DNA of 64,000 nt from Brevundimonas fontaquae. Lineage in GTDB: Bacteria; Pseudomonadota; Alphaproteobacteria; Caulobacterales; Caulobacteraceae. This document shows positions 1 through 7,313 of this stretch, piece by piece (within the stretch, counting starts at the first letter, position 1; every line of letters begins with the position of its first letter). The stretch is from positions 3,038,001 to 3,102,000 of the forward strand of contig NZ_CP070968.1 in assembly GCF_017086445.1 (NCBI RefSeq). The letters run 5' to 3'. The notes beneath the pieces were generated by a model. That model was given only the letters and a program-made list of their open reading frames with translations, did no database searches and was not told the DNA's origin. Made by a program: the position numbers and the translations under genes.

Positions 1-1
1 C

Positions 2-232
2 GTCATCCTTGTCTATCTGGCTCTGGTGGCGCCCGGCATCGCCGTCACCATCCGACGCTTTCACGATGTCGGCTTCAGCGGCTGGATGATCCTGATCGGC
101 CTTATCCCCTACGTCGGCGGGTTGTTCGTCTTCATCGTCAGCCTGCTGCCGTCGCAGCCGGGCGCGAACGTCCACGGCGCACCGCCCAAGGGGTCGTCCT
201 CATTACAAACGCGACAGGATCGGCCAGCTTGA
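2..232 (+). CDS. DUF805 membrane protein, 5' truncated by window edge
   Basis: The reading frame is open from the first bases, so the N-terminus lies outside the window. The visible part carries the DUF805 hallmark of a short 'RRFHDVGFSGW' loop followed by one hydrophobic membrane segment, then a polar tail. DUF805 proteins are small inner-membrane proteins of unknown function. The next gene downstream is a second DUF805 protein in the same orientation, so this is probably a tandem pair. A GTG at 26 could start translation, but the hydrophobic residues encoded before it argue for an upstream start. Confidence 0.75.
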   Translation, partial: VILVYLALVAPGIAVTIRRFHDVGFSGWMILIGLIPYVGGLFVFIVSLLPSQPGANVHGAPPKGSSSLQTRQDRPA

Positions 233-298
233 CCTTTTCGGGTTGCTGGGATTGCACGGGTCGGCGATGTTGCCGCCGCGCCAGATCGGGCGCCAGTC

Positions 299-1012
299 AT
301 GGAGATCTCAGTGCGCGGTGAAATTCTCAGCTACGACGCCACGACCGGCGTCGGTCTGATCAGCGGCGACGACGGCGCCCGTTACGACTTCACCTCGGCC
401 GCGCTGCAATCGCCGGCCGTGCCCGCCGCCGGCGTCCGCGTCGACTTCGTCCCCGAAGGCGCCGCCGCCACCCAGATCCTGATCCTGGCCGGTTCGCCCA
501 CCACCACCGGCGTCGCCGGCGGCTACGCCAGCTCGACCTCGACCGCCGTCGCCGGCTTCGACTGGCAAAAGCTGTTCCTGTCCTTCGAGGGCCGCATCCG
601 TCGCAGCCATTTCTGGATCGGCTGGCTGATCCTGCTGGGCGTCAACGTCGTCATCAGCTGGATTCCCTTCATCAATCTGCTGGGCATCGTGCTGATCTGG
701 CCGAACCTGGCCATTTCGGTGAAGCGTCTGCACGACATGGGCAAGACCGGCTGGCTGATCGCCATTCCCTGGGTCGGCTCGGTCGTCGCCTTTATAGCTG
801 GCTTCGCCATGATGATCGCCGGCGCCGTCGCCAACGGCTATGCCGAGGACTATTACGAGAGCAATCCCGCCGCCGTCTTCGCCCTGATGGGCCCGGCCTT
901 CGGCCTGTTCGCGATCGCCGGCTTGCTGGGCCTGGCCTTCCTGTTGTGGATCGGTCTGGTCGACAGCCAGAAGGGCGAAAACCGCTTCGGCCCGAACCCC
1001 AAGGGCGAATAA
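299..1012 (+). CDS. DUF805 membrane protein with N-terminal cold-shock-like domain
   Basis: This 237-residue protein has two parts. Residues 1-65 look like a small OB-fold or cold-shock-type domain ('GEILSYDATTGVGLISGDDG', similar to the start of CspA-like proteins). Residues 95-235 are a DUF805 domain with four hydrophobic segments and the typical 'KRLHDMGKTGW' loop. The fusion places a possible nucleic-acid-binding module on a membrane anchor; the function is unknown. ATG 299 is the first start in the frame. It follows another DUF805 gene by about 65 bases. Confidence 0.8.
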   Translation: MEISVRGEILSYDATTGVGLISGDDGARYDFTSAALQSPAVPAAGVRVDFVPEGAAATQILILAGSPTTTGVAGGYASSTSTAVAGFDWQKLFLSFEGRIRRSHFWIGWLILLGVNVVISWIPFINLLGIVLIWPNLAISVKRLHDMGKTGWLIAIPWVGSVVAFIAGFAMMIAGAVANGYAEDYYESNPAAVFALMGPAFGLFAIAGLLGLAFLLWIGLVDSQKGENRFGPNPKGE

Positions 1013-1018
1013 GCAGCA

Positions 1019-1100
1019 AGTGGCGAGTGACGAGTGGTCAGTGGAGAGACGCGCCGCGTCGGCATCCTCGCTCGGCACTCGTCACTAACCACTCGCCACT
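1019..1100. repeat. Inverted repeat of GAGTGGCGAGTG type
   Basis: AGTGGCGAGTG at 1019-1029 is repeated as its exact complement at 1090-1100, and further GAGTG/CACTC words lie between them. It sits between the convergent ends of the DUF805 gene and GTA gene g11. The same sequence words recur at 40439-40577 upstream of ctrA, so this is a dispersed repeat. It may act as a bidirectional terminator here, although no T-run is seen. Confidence 0.6.
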
Positions 1101-1106
1101 CGTCAA

Positions 1107-1631
1107 TCACATCCGCCGCGCGCCCAGGCTGACGGCCCGCGCCAGCATCTGGGCGATCTGCGCCTCGGACCGCAGCAGGGCCGGCGCCCCGCCATTCACC
1201 GCCACATTGACCGTAACGCCCCCGCCGCCGACGGGCCCGATCTCGCCGCCCGTCGTTGGCCGAAACACCTCCGGCCCGCGCTCGCCAACCAGATAGGCCC
1301 CGCCGCCCAGCACCGGCCCGCCATCCGCCCGCGCCCCGCCGAAGCTGGACATCACCGACTGGATCGCCGCGCTCAACCCGCCGCCCTGCGATCCCGCCGC
1401 CGCATTGACGGCGTTCAGCACCGCCCGCGCCAGTTCGGCCAGCGACACCTCCCCATCCGCCGCCGCCCGCGCCAGCGATCGCGTCAGGCTGTCGCCAGCC
1501 CGCCCGAACGCCGCCTCGATCGCATCCGCCGCCTCCTGCGCCGGGGCCTTCAGCGCCTCCAGCGCCGCCCCGGCTTCGGCCGCTCTCAGCGCGACCTGAT
1601 CGATCCCGTCCCGCCCGAACTCATCCGCCAT
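1107..1631 (-). CDS. GTA tail tape-measure protein (g11-like)
   Basis: This 174-residue protein resembles the short tape-measure proteins of alphaproteobacterial gene transfer agents. It has an alanine-rich helical N-terminal half, then a glycine-rich stretch and the 'ADGGPVLGGGAYLVGERGPE' type motif found in phage tail length proteins near residues 100-125. The start overlaps the end of g10.1 by 11 bases, as in a translationally coupled operon. It is the last GTA gene here: g12-g15 (DUF2460, DUF2163, the NlpC/P60 peptidase and the host-specificity protein), which normally follow, are absent and DUF805 genes take their place. Confidence 0.85.
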   Translation of the reverse strand: MADEFGRDGIDQVALRAAEAGAALEALKAPAQEAADAIEAAFGRAGDSLTRSLARAAADGEVSLAELARAVLNAVNAAAGSQGGGLSAAIQSVMSSFGGARADGGPVLGGGAYLVGERGPEVFRPTTGGEIGPVGGGGVTVNVAVNGGAPALLRSEAQIAQMLARAVSLGARRM

Positions 1632-1797
1632 CCGGCCAACCCTCCATCAATCGCGCCAGCCCGTCGCGCCCTAAAGGCGCCGTCCCACGCGGGACTTGCG
1701 TCAACATCCGCCACTCCTTCAGCGACAGCCGCCAGAACGCCTCGGGCGCCACGCCCATCGCCGCCGCCAGCCGCAACATCTCGCCCCAGGGCGTCAC
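1621..1797 (-). CDS. GTA tail assembly chaperone (g10.1-like)
   Basis: This small gene lies between g10 and g11 and matches the short phage tail assembly chaperone of GTAs in size and in the 'PEAFWRLSLKEWRML' type motif. I chose GTG at 1797 (58 residues) because a strong GGAGG lies 8 bases upstream. A TTG at 1836 would add 13 mostly proline-rich residues overlapping g10 and has no obvious ribosome-binding site. It is known in the family to be needed for tail tube assembly; that role is inferred here. Confidence 0.75.
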   Translation of the reverse strand: MTPWGEMLRLAAAMGVAPEAFWRLSLKEWRMLTQVPRGTAPLGRDGLARLMEGWPDGG

Positions 1798-1801
1798 CTC
1801 G

Positions 1802-2095
1802 TCAGCCTCCGGCTTGACCGGAGGAGGCGGCCGCAAACGCCTGCGCCACCGCGACCGCCGCCTCGCGCGGATCGACAGCCGCCACCTCCGGCTCGACCTC
1901 CCCGCCCCCGCGCAACACCGCCGCCAGCACGATCATCAGATCCCGCGCCGACAGCGTCTTCATCCGCTCTGCGACCGCCGCCATCCCATCGACGCCCAGC
2001 CCCGTCTCGATCTCCGCCAGCGCCCCCAGCGTCAGACAGGCCCGACGCCGCGCGCCGCCCAGGATCACCGCCGCCTCGCCTCGCACGCCGTTCAT
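1802..2095 (-). CDS. GTA gp10 family protein
   Basis: This 97-residue protein shows the GTA-gp10 pattern: an early 'RRACLTLGALAEIE' segment followed by the 'LSARDLMIVLAAVLRGGG' helix. Its ATG at 2095 overlaps the stop of g9 (ATGA), showing coupled translation. Position between g9 (major tail protein) and g10.1 matches the standard GTA order. The family is associated with tail assembly, probably as a chaperone by analogy with phage gpG-type proteins; the exact role is not certain. Confidence 0.85.
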   Translation of the reverse strand: MNGVRGEAAVILGGARRRACLTLGALAEIETGLGVDGMAAVAERMKTLSARDLMIVLAAVLRGGGEVEPEVAAVDPREAAVAVAQAFAAASSGQAGG

Positions 2096-2502
2096 ATCGC
2101 GCTGAATCCGATGGCCCCGGCGCTGGCCAGGCTCAGCGCGAACGTCGCCTCGCCCTCGTGCTCGCCGGCGTATTCCAGCGCCGCCACCAGGAACGGCCCT
2201 TCCAGCACGCCGAAGTCCGGCACGATCAGCCGCCACCGCTTCGCCGCCTGATCGAAGAAGGCCTCGCGCACCAGGGCGTCCGACGCCGCGTCGCGAAAGA
2301 CGCCCTGCCCCGACACCGCCGCCGACTTGACGCCTGCGCCGGCCAGCAGTTCGCGCCACCGCCCGGCGCTGTCGCCGTCGGTCGCATCCACCGTCCTGGC
2401 GTTCAGCGAGATCGTCCGCGCCCTCAGCCCCGCCACCGTCGTGAACACGCCCGGCGCGCCCTCGATCTTCAGCAACATGTCCTTGCCGGCCTGTGCCGTC
2501 AT
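2092..2502 (-). CDS. GTA major tail tube protein (g9-like)
   Basis: This 136-residue protein matches the TP901-1-type phage major tail protein of GTAs. It starts 'MTAQAGKDMLLKI', contains 'VAGLRARTISLN', and ends in 'FALSLASAGAI', all characteristic of the family. It would form the tail tube. The ribosome-binding site GGAGG lies 9 bases before the ATG and falls at the edge of an inserted GC-rich repeat. The stop overlaps the g10 start. A gap of about 165 bases, filled by the repeat, separates it from g8; these genes are normally nearly adjacent. Confidence 0.9.
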   Translation of the reverse strand: MTAQAGKDMLLKIEGAPGVFTTVAGLRARTISLNARTVDATDGDSAGRWRELLAGAGVKSAAVSGQGVFRDAASDALVREAFFDQAAKRWRLIVPDFGVLEGPFLVAALEYAGEHEGEATFALSLASAGAIGFSAI

Positions 2503-2512
2503 TGCTCAATCC

Positions 2513-2664
2513 TCCCTCGTGAAGCGCAGCGAAACGGGGGAGGGGGACCACGAAGTGGTGGAGGGGGCGGACACGCATTCCGCCGCCTGATTTCCGCACC
2601 CGGTCCGCTTTGGCCCCCTCCGCCATGCTGCGCATGGTCCCCCTCCCCCGCTGACGCGGAGGAG
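2513..2664. repeat. GC-rich palindromic repeat inside GTA cluster, copy A
   Basis: The left half (about 2535-2568) reads GGGGGAGGGGGACC, a small ACGAAGTGGT hairpin, then GGAGGGGGC. The right half (about 2612-2650) is a diverged inverted form ending in GGTCCCCCTCCCCCG. The unit sits between g9 and g8. Similar units occur at 3691-3826, 7779-7832 and 8211-8355. It behaves like a dispersed REP/MITE-type element; no coding sequence is seen in it. Confidence 0.8.
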
Positions 2665-2666
2665 GA

Positions 2667-3068
2667 TCAAATCTCTTCCGTCACCGCCCTCAGCCGCACG
2701 ACCGCGTAGGTCCGCCGCCCGTCGCCCGCGCGGAACACGTCCGCAAATGTCGCCCTCAGCGTCGCCGTCCGCACGCCGTCGGCCTCCAGCGTCGTCTCGT
2801 GCAGGCAGGCTCGCACCGCCGCCGCCATGGCCTTGGCCTCTTCCGATCCGGCGAAGCGCGACACGCCCGTAAGGGTCAGCCGCTGCTCGACCCCGCCCCC
2901 GTCCGCCGCCAGCGGCCGGCTCTCGCACCGCCCTAGCGCCAGATAGGGACACAGAGCCCCTTCCGGCGCCTGGTCGTAAACCCGCTCCTGGATCAGGGCC
3001 GACAGCGCCGGATCGGCCTTCAGCGCCGCCACAACCGCCTTCTGCAGCGCGCTCTCATGATCCCTCAT
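2667..3068 (-). CDS. GTA gp8, DUF3168 tail completion protein
   Basis: This 133-residue protein fits the DUF3168 family, the g8 position of GTA clusters and a tail-terminator or completion protein in siphophages. It starts with the usual 'ALQKAVVAALKADPALSALI' type helix, has 'VYDQAPEGALCPYLALG' (residues 30-46), and ends 'YAVVRLRAVTEE'. ATG 3068 overlaps the g7 stop (ATGA), with GGAG 8 bases upstream. Confidence 0.88.
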   Translation of the reverse strand: MRDHESALQKAVVAALKADPALSALIQERVYDQAPEGALCPYLALGRCESRPLAADGGGVEQRLTLTGVSRFAGSEEAKAMAAAVRACLHETTLEADGVRTATLRATFADVFRAGDGRRTYAVVRLRAVTEEI

Positions 3069-3361
3069 CGCACCCGCTCCAGATCCAGCTTCGCCCGCCC
3101 CGGCCGCGCATCCTCGACCGAGACAATCCGCCAGTCCGCCCCGCCGAACCGCAGCACGCGACCGATCATCAGCCGGGCATCCGCCCGCGCCTCGGCGCCC
3201 ATCGTCTCGACCGCGCGCCGCTGATCGCCCTCGCCGCGCTCCAGGCGCCGGCGCGCCCCGCACTTCAGCCAGGCCGACCCGACCGCCTCGAACGACACGC
3301 TGCGCCCGCCATACGGCGTCTCGGCCTCCATCGGCTGGAACAGCCCCGCCAGCACTCTCAT
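3065..3361 (-). CDS. GTA head-tail adaptor (g7-like)
   Basis: This protein of about 98 residues matches the phage head-tail joining family (SPP1 gp16-like) at the g7 position. It carries 'ETPYGGRSVSFEAVGSAWLKC' near the N-terminus and the C-terminal 'RFGGADWRIVSVEDARPG' typical of the fold. I prefer ATG 3361; a TTG at 3403 would overlap the g6 stop and add 14 residues that do not resemble the family. It would seal the capsid vertex to the tail. Confidence 0.8.
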   Translation of the reverse strand: MRVLAGLFQPMEAETPYGGRSVSFEAVGSAWLKCGARRRLERGEGDQRRAVETMGAEARADARLMIGRVLRFGGADWRIVSVEDARPGRAKLDLERVR

Positions 3362-3399
3362 CTCGGCGCTCAAGTAGGCCGAAGGCCGATAGCACCCAG

Positions 3400-3663
3400 T
3401 CAAAGTCGCACCACGCGATAGGGCGCGATCCAGCCCTCCACCGGCTCGATCTCCACCGCCTCGCCCCGCTCATAGGCCCGCAGCACCAGCATCAGGATCG
3501 CCAGCCTCAGCGGCGCCGGCGAGGTGGACGTCAGGATCAACCCGACATCCCCCTCCACCTTCGCCTGCGCTGCCGCGATCAGGGTCTGGATCAAGCCGTC
3601 CTCGACATCATGCTCGACCCTCAGAAACAGCTTCGCCTCCGCCACCGTCACCGGCTGCGCCAT
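3400..3663 (-). CDS. GTA head-tail connector (g6-like)
   Basis: This 87-residue protein begins 'MAQPVTVAEAKLFLRVEHD', the classic opening of gp6/HK97-type head-tail connector proteins ('...EAKxxLRVdxdxdD'), and continues with 'DGLIQTLIAAAQAKVE'. ATG 3663 has GGAG 6 bases upstream; ATG 3675 in the same frame would add four residues. It would form a connector ring between portal and tail. It is separated from g5 by a repeat element, where GTAs usually have close spacing. Confidence 0.85.
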   Translation of the reverse strand: MAQPVTVAEAKLFLRVEHDVEDGLIQTLIAAAQAKVEGDVGLILTSTSPAPLRLAILMLVLRAYERGEAVEIEPVEGWIAPYRVVRL

Positions 3664-3690
3664 GGCAATCTCCATTGTCAGAAATTCCGT

Positions 3691-3826
3691 CTCCTCCCCA
3701 TGCAATGGGAAGGGGGACCACGAAGTGGTGGAGGGGCTCTTCAACGCCCGCAGAGCCCCTCCGTCACGGCGCGAAGACGCGCCGCGCCACCTCCCCGTCG
3801 CTGCGCGACCGGGAGGAGACGACCGG
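3691..3826. repeat. GC-rich palindromic repeat inside GTA cluster, copy B
   Basis: The unit GGGAAGGGGGACCACGAAGTGGTGGAGGGGC (about 3706-3737) is nearly identical to copy A. It is followed by an inverted, diverged half reading GCCCCTCC...CACCTCCCCGTCGCTGCGCGACCGGGAGGAG up to about 3818. It fills the whole gap between capsid gene g5 and connector gene g6. The GGGGAGGAG edge lies close upstream of the g6 start on the minus strand. Confidence 0.8.
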
Positions 3827-3827
3827 A

Positions 3828-5066
3828 TCAGCTCGCGCTGAACTTCATCACCTTGATCGCGTCGAAGTTCTGCACCCCGCCGCCGACGCGCTTGGTCGTG
3901 TAGAACAGCACATAGGGCTTGGCCGAATAGGGATCGCGCAGCACCCGCACGCCCGCCCGGTCCACGATCAGATACCCCCGCTGGAAGTCCCCGAACGCAA
4001 TGGACAGACTGTTGGCCGCCACGTCCGGCATGGTCTCGATCTCGGTCACCGGATAGCCCAGCAGGCTCGCCGTCTCGCCCAGCCGCGTCGCCGGCTGCCA
4101 GATATAGTTGCCGTCCGCGTCCTTGAACTTGCGCACGGCCGAGACCGTCTTGCGGTTCATCACGAACCGGCCGTTCGGCCGATACTGGGCCTTGGGCGCA
4201 TAGATCAGGTCGATCAGGCGATCCGCCGGACTGGTCGCCGCAAAGCCGCCCGCCGCGCCCGATGCGACAGAACCGATCTGGCCCCAGGTCTGGCCCGCGT
4301 CCGCCACAGTCGGATAGGACAGCAGACCCTTGGGCTTGTTCACCCCGTCGCCGTTGATGAAGGCCTGGGTCTCCTGCGCCGCAAAGGCGTCCTCGACCTC
4401 GGCCGCCAGCCATTCGTCCAGATCGACCATGGCGTCGTCCAGCAACGCCTGCGTCGCCGCTGGATTGGCGTAGAGATCGGCCGACGGAAACTCCAGCAGG
4501 GCCAAGGTCGCCGGGTCCGTCTCGGGCCGCGCGGCGGTCTCCGCCACCCAGCCGCAGGCCACGCCCGCCATCGAAACCGGCTTTCTGAACACGCCGGCCG
4601 CCACGGTGCGCACCGTCGCGATCTCGCGCATCGGACTGGCCGCCATCAGACGCCGCTCGATGGCCCGCTCGGTCTCGTACGGCACGACATAGCCGCCCGA
4701 GGTCGCCCCGCCCGACAGACCCGCCTTGACCTCCAGACCGCCCGCCAGATGAGGAGACTGACCCGTCTTCAAATAGCCGTCCCATGCCGCCTTCGCCTCT
4801 GGCGCTGACGTCGGCTCGGCAGGTTCGCCTCCAATCACCGGACGACGGCTCTGGCTCATCACCCGATCCAGTCGCGCCTGGGCCGAGACGACCGCCTGAT
4901 CGATGCGCGCCACCTTCTCCTCCAGCAGCACATCGGCCGCCGCCTTCTTCTCGATCTCGCCCAGCCGGGCGTCGTTCGCCCCTTTGAACGCCTCGAACGC
5001 CGCCATCATCTCGCGCACGACATCGCGCGCCTCGGGCTGGCCCGAAGCCTGTTTGGTCTCTTTCAT
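3828..5066 (-). CDS. GTA major capsid protein, HK97 fold (g5-like)
   Basis: This 412-residue protein is a HK97-type phage major capsid protein. The first ~100 residues form a charged helical scaffold region that the prohead protease would remove. The mature part begins around 'LSGGATSGGYVVPYETERAIERRL' and ends 'YVLFYTTKRVGGGVQNFDAIKVMKFSAS', both strong family signatures. ATG 5066 has GGAG 6 bases upstream. In other GTAs g4 (protease) lies directly upstream; here two plus-strand genes intervene. Confidence 0.95.
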   Translation of the reverse strand: MKETKQASGQPEARDVVREMMAAFEAFKGANDARLGEIEKKAAADVLLEEKVARIDQAVVSAQARLDRVMSQSRRPVIGGEPAEPTSAPEAKAAWDGYLKTGQSPHLAGGLEVKAGLSGGATSGGYVVPYETERAIERRLMAASPMREIATVRTVAAGVFRKPVSMAGVACGWVAETAARPETDPATLALLEFPSADLYANPAATQALLDDAMVDLDEWLAAEVEDAFAAQETQAFINGDGVNKPKGLLSYPTVADAGQTWGQIGSVASGAAGGFAATSPADRLIDLIYAPKAQYRPNGRFVMNRKTVSAVRKFKDADGNYIWQPATRLGETASLLGYPVTEIETMPDVAANSLSIAFGDFQRGYLIVDRAGVRVLRDPYSAKPYVLFYTTKRVGGGVQNFDAIKVMKFSAS

Positions 5067-5193
5067 GGTGTCTCCGGTGAATGCGTCCCTATCCGACGCG
5101 ACGATCCGGGCCCGCGCCCGAAACCTGTGATTGAACGGCTGGCAGGCCCGCGAAACCGTGCTACCGATCCTGCTCTCTCAAGGATCGCTTCAC

Positions 5194-5577
5194 ATGCTCA
5201 CGCTTGCTCTGGCCCTTTCCGGCGCGCTTCTGATTCAGTCGCAACCTGATGTTTCCAAACTGCCTCCCGAACAGGCGACGCAAGTCAGCCAGGTCTTTGG
5301 CGGCATGACGCGAATGTTCGAGACGCTGGGAACCTGCGAGCGTCAATTCCCGCCCGAAGTCGGCGCGCAGGTGCGGGGGGCGCTGGCGAACGAAACCGAC
5401 CCGCAGAAGCGTGAGGCCTCGGCCTTCCTTCTGGCGGCCTATGACAAGGGCAAGGCGTCTGAACGGGCGACGACGATCACTCAGGAGCAATGCACCGCCG
5501 AGATGCAAGCCATCACCACCGAAATGCAGGCGCTCAAGGCCGAGATGGAAAAGGCAATGGGCGCCCAGGCGGACTGA
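5194..5577 (+). CDS. Small secreted protein of unknown function
   Basis: I do not recognise the family. From ATG 5194 (AAGGATC just upstream) the product is 127 residues, with a hydrophobic N-terminal segment 'LTLALALSGALLI' that looks like a signal peptide, then a polar helical body with two cysteines and a C-terminal coiled-coil-like stretch rich in E, M and K. An upstream start at 5131 would bury the signal sequence. It lies on the opposite strand inside the GTA cluster, 6 bases before the next gene, so the two likely form one transcription unit. Confidence 0.65.
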   Translation: MLTLALALSGALLIQSQPDVSKLPPEQATQVSQVFGGMTRMFETLGTCERQFPPEVGAQVRGALANETDPQKREASAFLLAAYDKGKASERATTITQEQCTAEMQAITTEMQALKAEMEKAMGAQAD

Positions 5578-5583
5578 CGCCCC

Positions 5584-6399
5584 ATGTCCCACCTGACGCC
5601 CCTCGAAAGCGCCGTCATGGACGCCATGATCTGGCAGATGGGCGACAGCGTACCGGACCTGCGGGCCCAGGTCGCCGCCAGTTCGCCGGGCCTGCGTCGC
5701 AACACTGGCGCCGGCCTCTATTCCCAGGTCGTCGTCGACGCGGACCGCGCGACCGCCAACCCGGACGCCACCGGCCTATTCGGCACCGTCCATGCCATGG
5801 TCGCCGGCCTGCCCGACCCCGTCGGCTTCCAGATCGAGCTGCGCCAAGGCCGGCTGACAGCCCTGCATGGCCAGAGCTATGGCCAGGACACCCACGCCAT
5901 CGACTTCTCGACCACCGCCTTCGAAGAGGTCTTCACCGTCGACGAAGCCGGCCGCTCGATCCTGTTCCGTCCCGCCCGGCGCATGCCGGATCCGATCCCG
6001 CCCAGGCCAAAACCCGCCCGACCGGCCGCTGCACCCGCCGCCCAGGCCGCGCCAAAAGCGCAACCCAAACCCGCGCCTCAACCGGCGTCAAAGCCCTCTG
6101 ATCACGCCCTGCCGTCCGCCGCCGCCTCGCCGGGCCTGGCCGAGATCATCGCCGGCCTGTCCAACCCCACGGCCTCGCGCGGCGGCCAGCTGGCCCTGGT
6201 CTATCTCGGCGCCTATGCGCTGGCGGCCGTCTTCATCCTGTTCGCCCACCTCGTGCTGCACGTCGGCTGGATCTTCGGCCTGGTGCTCGCCGGCTGGGCC
6301 TTGCGCTATCTCCACGGCAAGAAGGGTCGCGCCCAGATGGCCGCCCTCGCCGAAACCCTCGACCGCAACGGCGCCTTCCAGGCCCTTAAGCCGAACTGA
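5584..6399 (+). CDS. Unknown protein with C-terminal membrane segment
   Basis: The 271-residue product has an N-terminal region of about 130 residues without recognised motifs, a proline/alanine/lysine-rich linker (about 133-180), and a hydrophobic pair of segments at about 205-240 followed by a basic tail. It therefore looks like a cytoplasmic domain tethered by a flexible linker to the membrane. It follows the small secreted protein by 6 bases. Both interrupt the GTA cluster between g5 and the g4 remnant. Function unknown. Confidence 0.75.
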   Translation: MSHLTPLESAVMDAMIWQMGDSVPDLRAQVAASSPGLRRNTGAGLYSQVVVDADRATANPDATGLFGTVHAMVAGLPDPVGFQIELRQGRLTALHGQSYGQDTHAIDFSTTAFEEVFTVDEAGRSILFRPARRMPDPIPPRPKPARPAAAPAAQAAPKAQPKPAPQPASKPSDHALPSAAASPGLAEIIAGLSNPTASRGGQLALVYLGAYALAAVFILFAHLVLHVGWIFGLVLAGWALRYLHGKKGRAQMAALAETLDRNGAFQALKPN

Positions 6400-6598
6400 A
6401 ACTGGCAAGGCCTTGCGGCCCCGTCTTCGCTTCCCAACTCAAGGTCAGAAGGGGAGGCGCCGTGTTTGGATTGTTCTTTCATCCCAGACGATCCGACCCC
6501 GGTCGCGCGGTGGCCGTGCGTGTCGTGCCGGGTCAGCATTGCGGAGAGACCACGGATGCGCCACTGGCCTTCGTCGTCTCCAAGTCTCTGCCTGACCC

Positions 6599-6964
6599 TC
6601 AAACCGAACTGAACCGCGCCCCCGGCAGCATCGGAAACGTCACCAGCGACACCTCCCACAGCTCGACCGCGCTCAACACCCTCAACCGCCCCTGACGCCG
6701 GGCCCGCGCCGTGCGGTAACCGATCGATAGCCCGTCCAGCGCCCCGGCCCGGCTCAACGCCCCGGCGAACCGCGCCTCGGCCGACCAGTCCTCGATCCGG
6801 CCGCGCACAAACAGACCGCGCGCATCCTCGACGATCTGCTCCCAGACCCCGACCGGTGCGCACGCATCGTGCTGGTTCAGCATTCGCACCCCCTCAGCCC
6901 CCGTCTTGGCCAGACTGTCCGCAAACGCCCCCGCCTGCACCACGTCCCCGTTCAGATCCGCCAC
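6599..6964 (-). pseudogene. GTA prohead protease (g4-like), N-terminally truncated
   Basis: The frame encodes about 121 residues of an HK97-type prohead protease (peptidase U35). It keeps the presumed catalytic His in 'LNQHDACAPVG', the Ser in 'LDGLSIGYRT' and the acidic 'ELWEVSLVTFPM' segment. The usual N-terminal strand (a sequence like 'EGYASLFG' before 'ADLNGDVVQAGAF') is missing. Upstream, the sequence runs into a different gene in another frame at about 6952-6964. A GTG at 6964 could start a shortened protein. I read this as a deletion scar; a shortened but active protease is possible. Confidence 0.75.
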
Positions 6965-7197
6965 AGCAGCCGCATCGCCTCGACCGCCTTGGCCGACCGC
7001 GCGATCACCCCGATCTGGCGCGCGACCTTCTCGGCGACGGCGGCGTCCTTGACGTCCGTCTCGCAGACGCTCTTGGCCGTCTCTTCGATCTTGGCCTTCA
7101 TCATCAGGAACAGGGGCTCCATCCACCCTGCGCAGGACGCAGCCGTCTCGCGCGCGCCCCCGCAGCCGCCCTCTCCGTCGTCCCGATTTCCCGTCAT
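6952..7197 (-). CDS. Small helical protein, possible GTA g1 (small terminase) remnant
   Basis: From ATG 7197 the product is 81 residues: a glycine/acidic start, then a helical region 'MKAKIEETAKSV' and 'ARQIGVIARSAKAVEAMRLL'. It ends with out-of-place 'LLWRI' where its frame meets the protease remnant, which it overlaps by 13 bases. Position at the 5' end of the cluster would fit GTA g1 or g3.5; I cannot confirm the family from sequence alone. A 6-bp hairpin (7280-7297) lies upstream and may end the transcript of the preceding gene. Confidence 0.5.
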   Translation of the reverse strand: MTGNRDDGEGGCGGARETAASCAGWMEPLFLMMKAKIEETAKSVCETDVKDAAVAEKVARQIGVIARSAKAVEAMRLLWRI

Positions 7198-7313
7198 GCC
7201 CAAACCATAGCGGACCAGCGTCCTCAGGCCGGAAGAACGCCCACATAGTTCGCCAATGGCTTGTTTTCGCACACTTTCAACCAGCGTCATTGCGCTGGCT
7301 AGGGGGTGCTACC

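Noticed and set aside
308-1078. Long minus-strand open frame opposite the DUF805/cold-shock gene
   Set aside because: It is low-complexity (G, A, D, Q-rich) and antisense to a gene with clear domains; a GC-driven shadow.
6462-6695. Plus-strand 77-residue frame overlapping the protease remnant
   Set aside because: No recognisable features, and it is antisense to protease sequence with conserved catalytic motifs.
1107-7197. Active prophage
   Set aside because: Gene order and families match GTAs; there is no integrase, repressor, replication or lysis gene, nor attachment sites.
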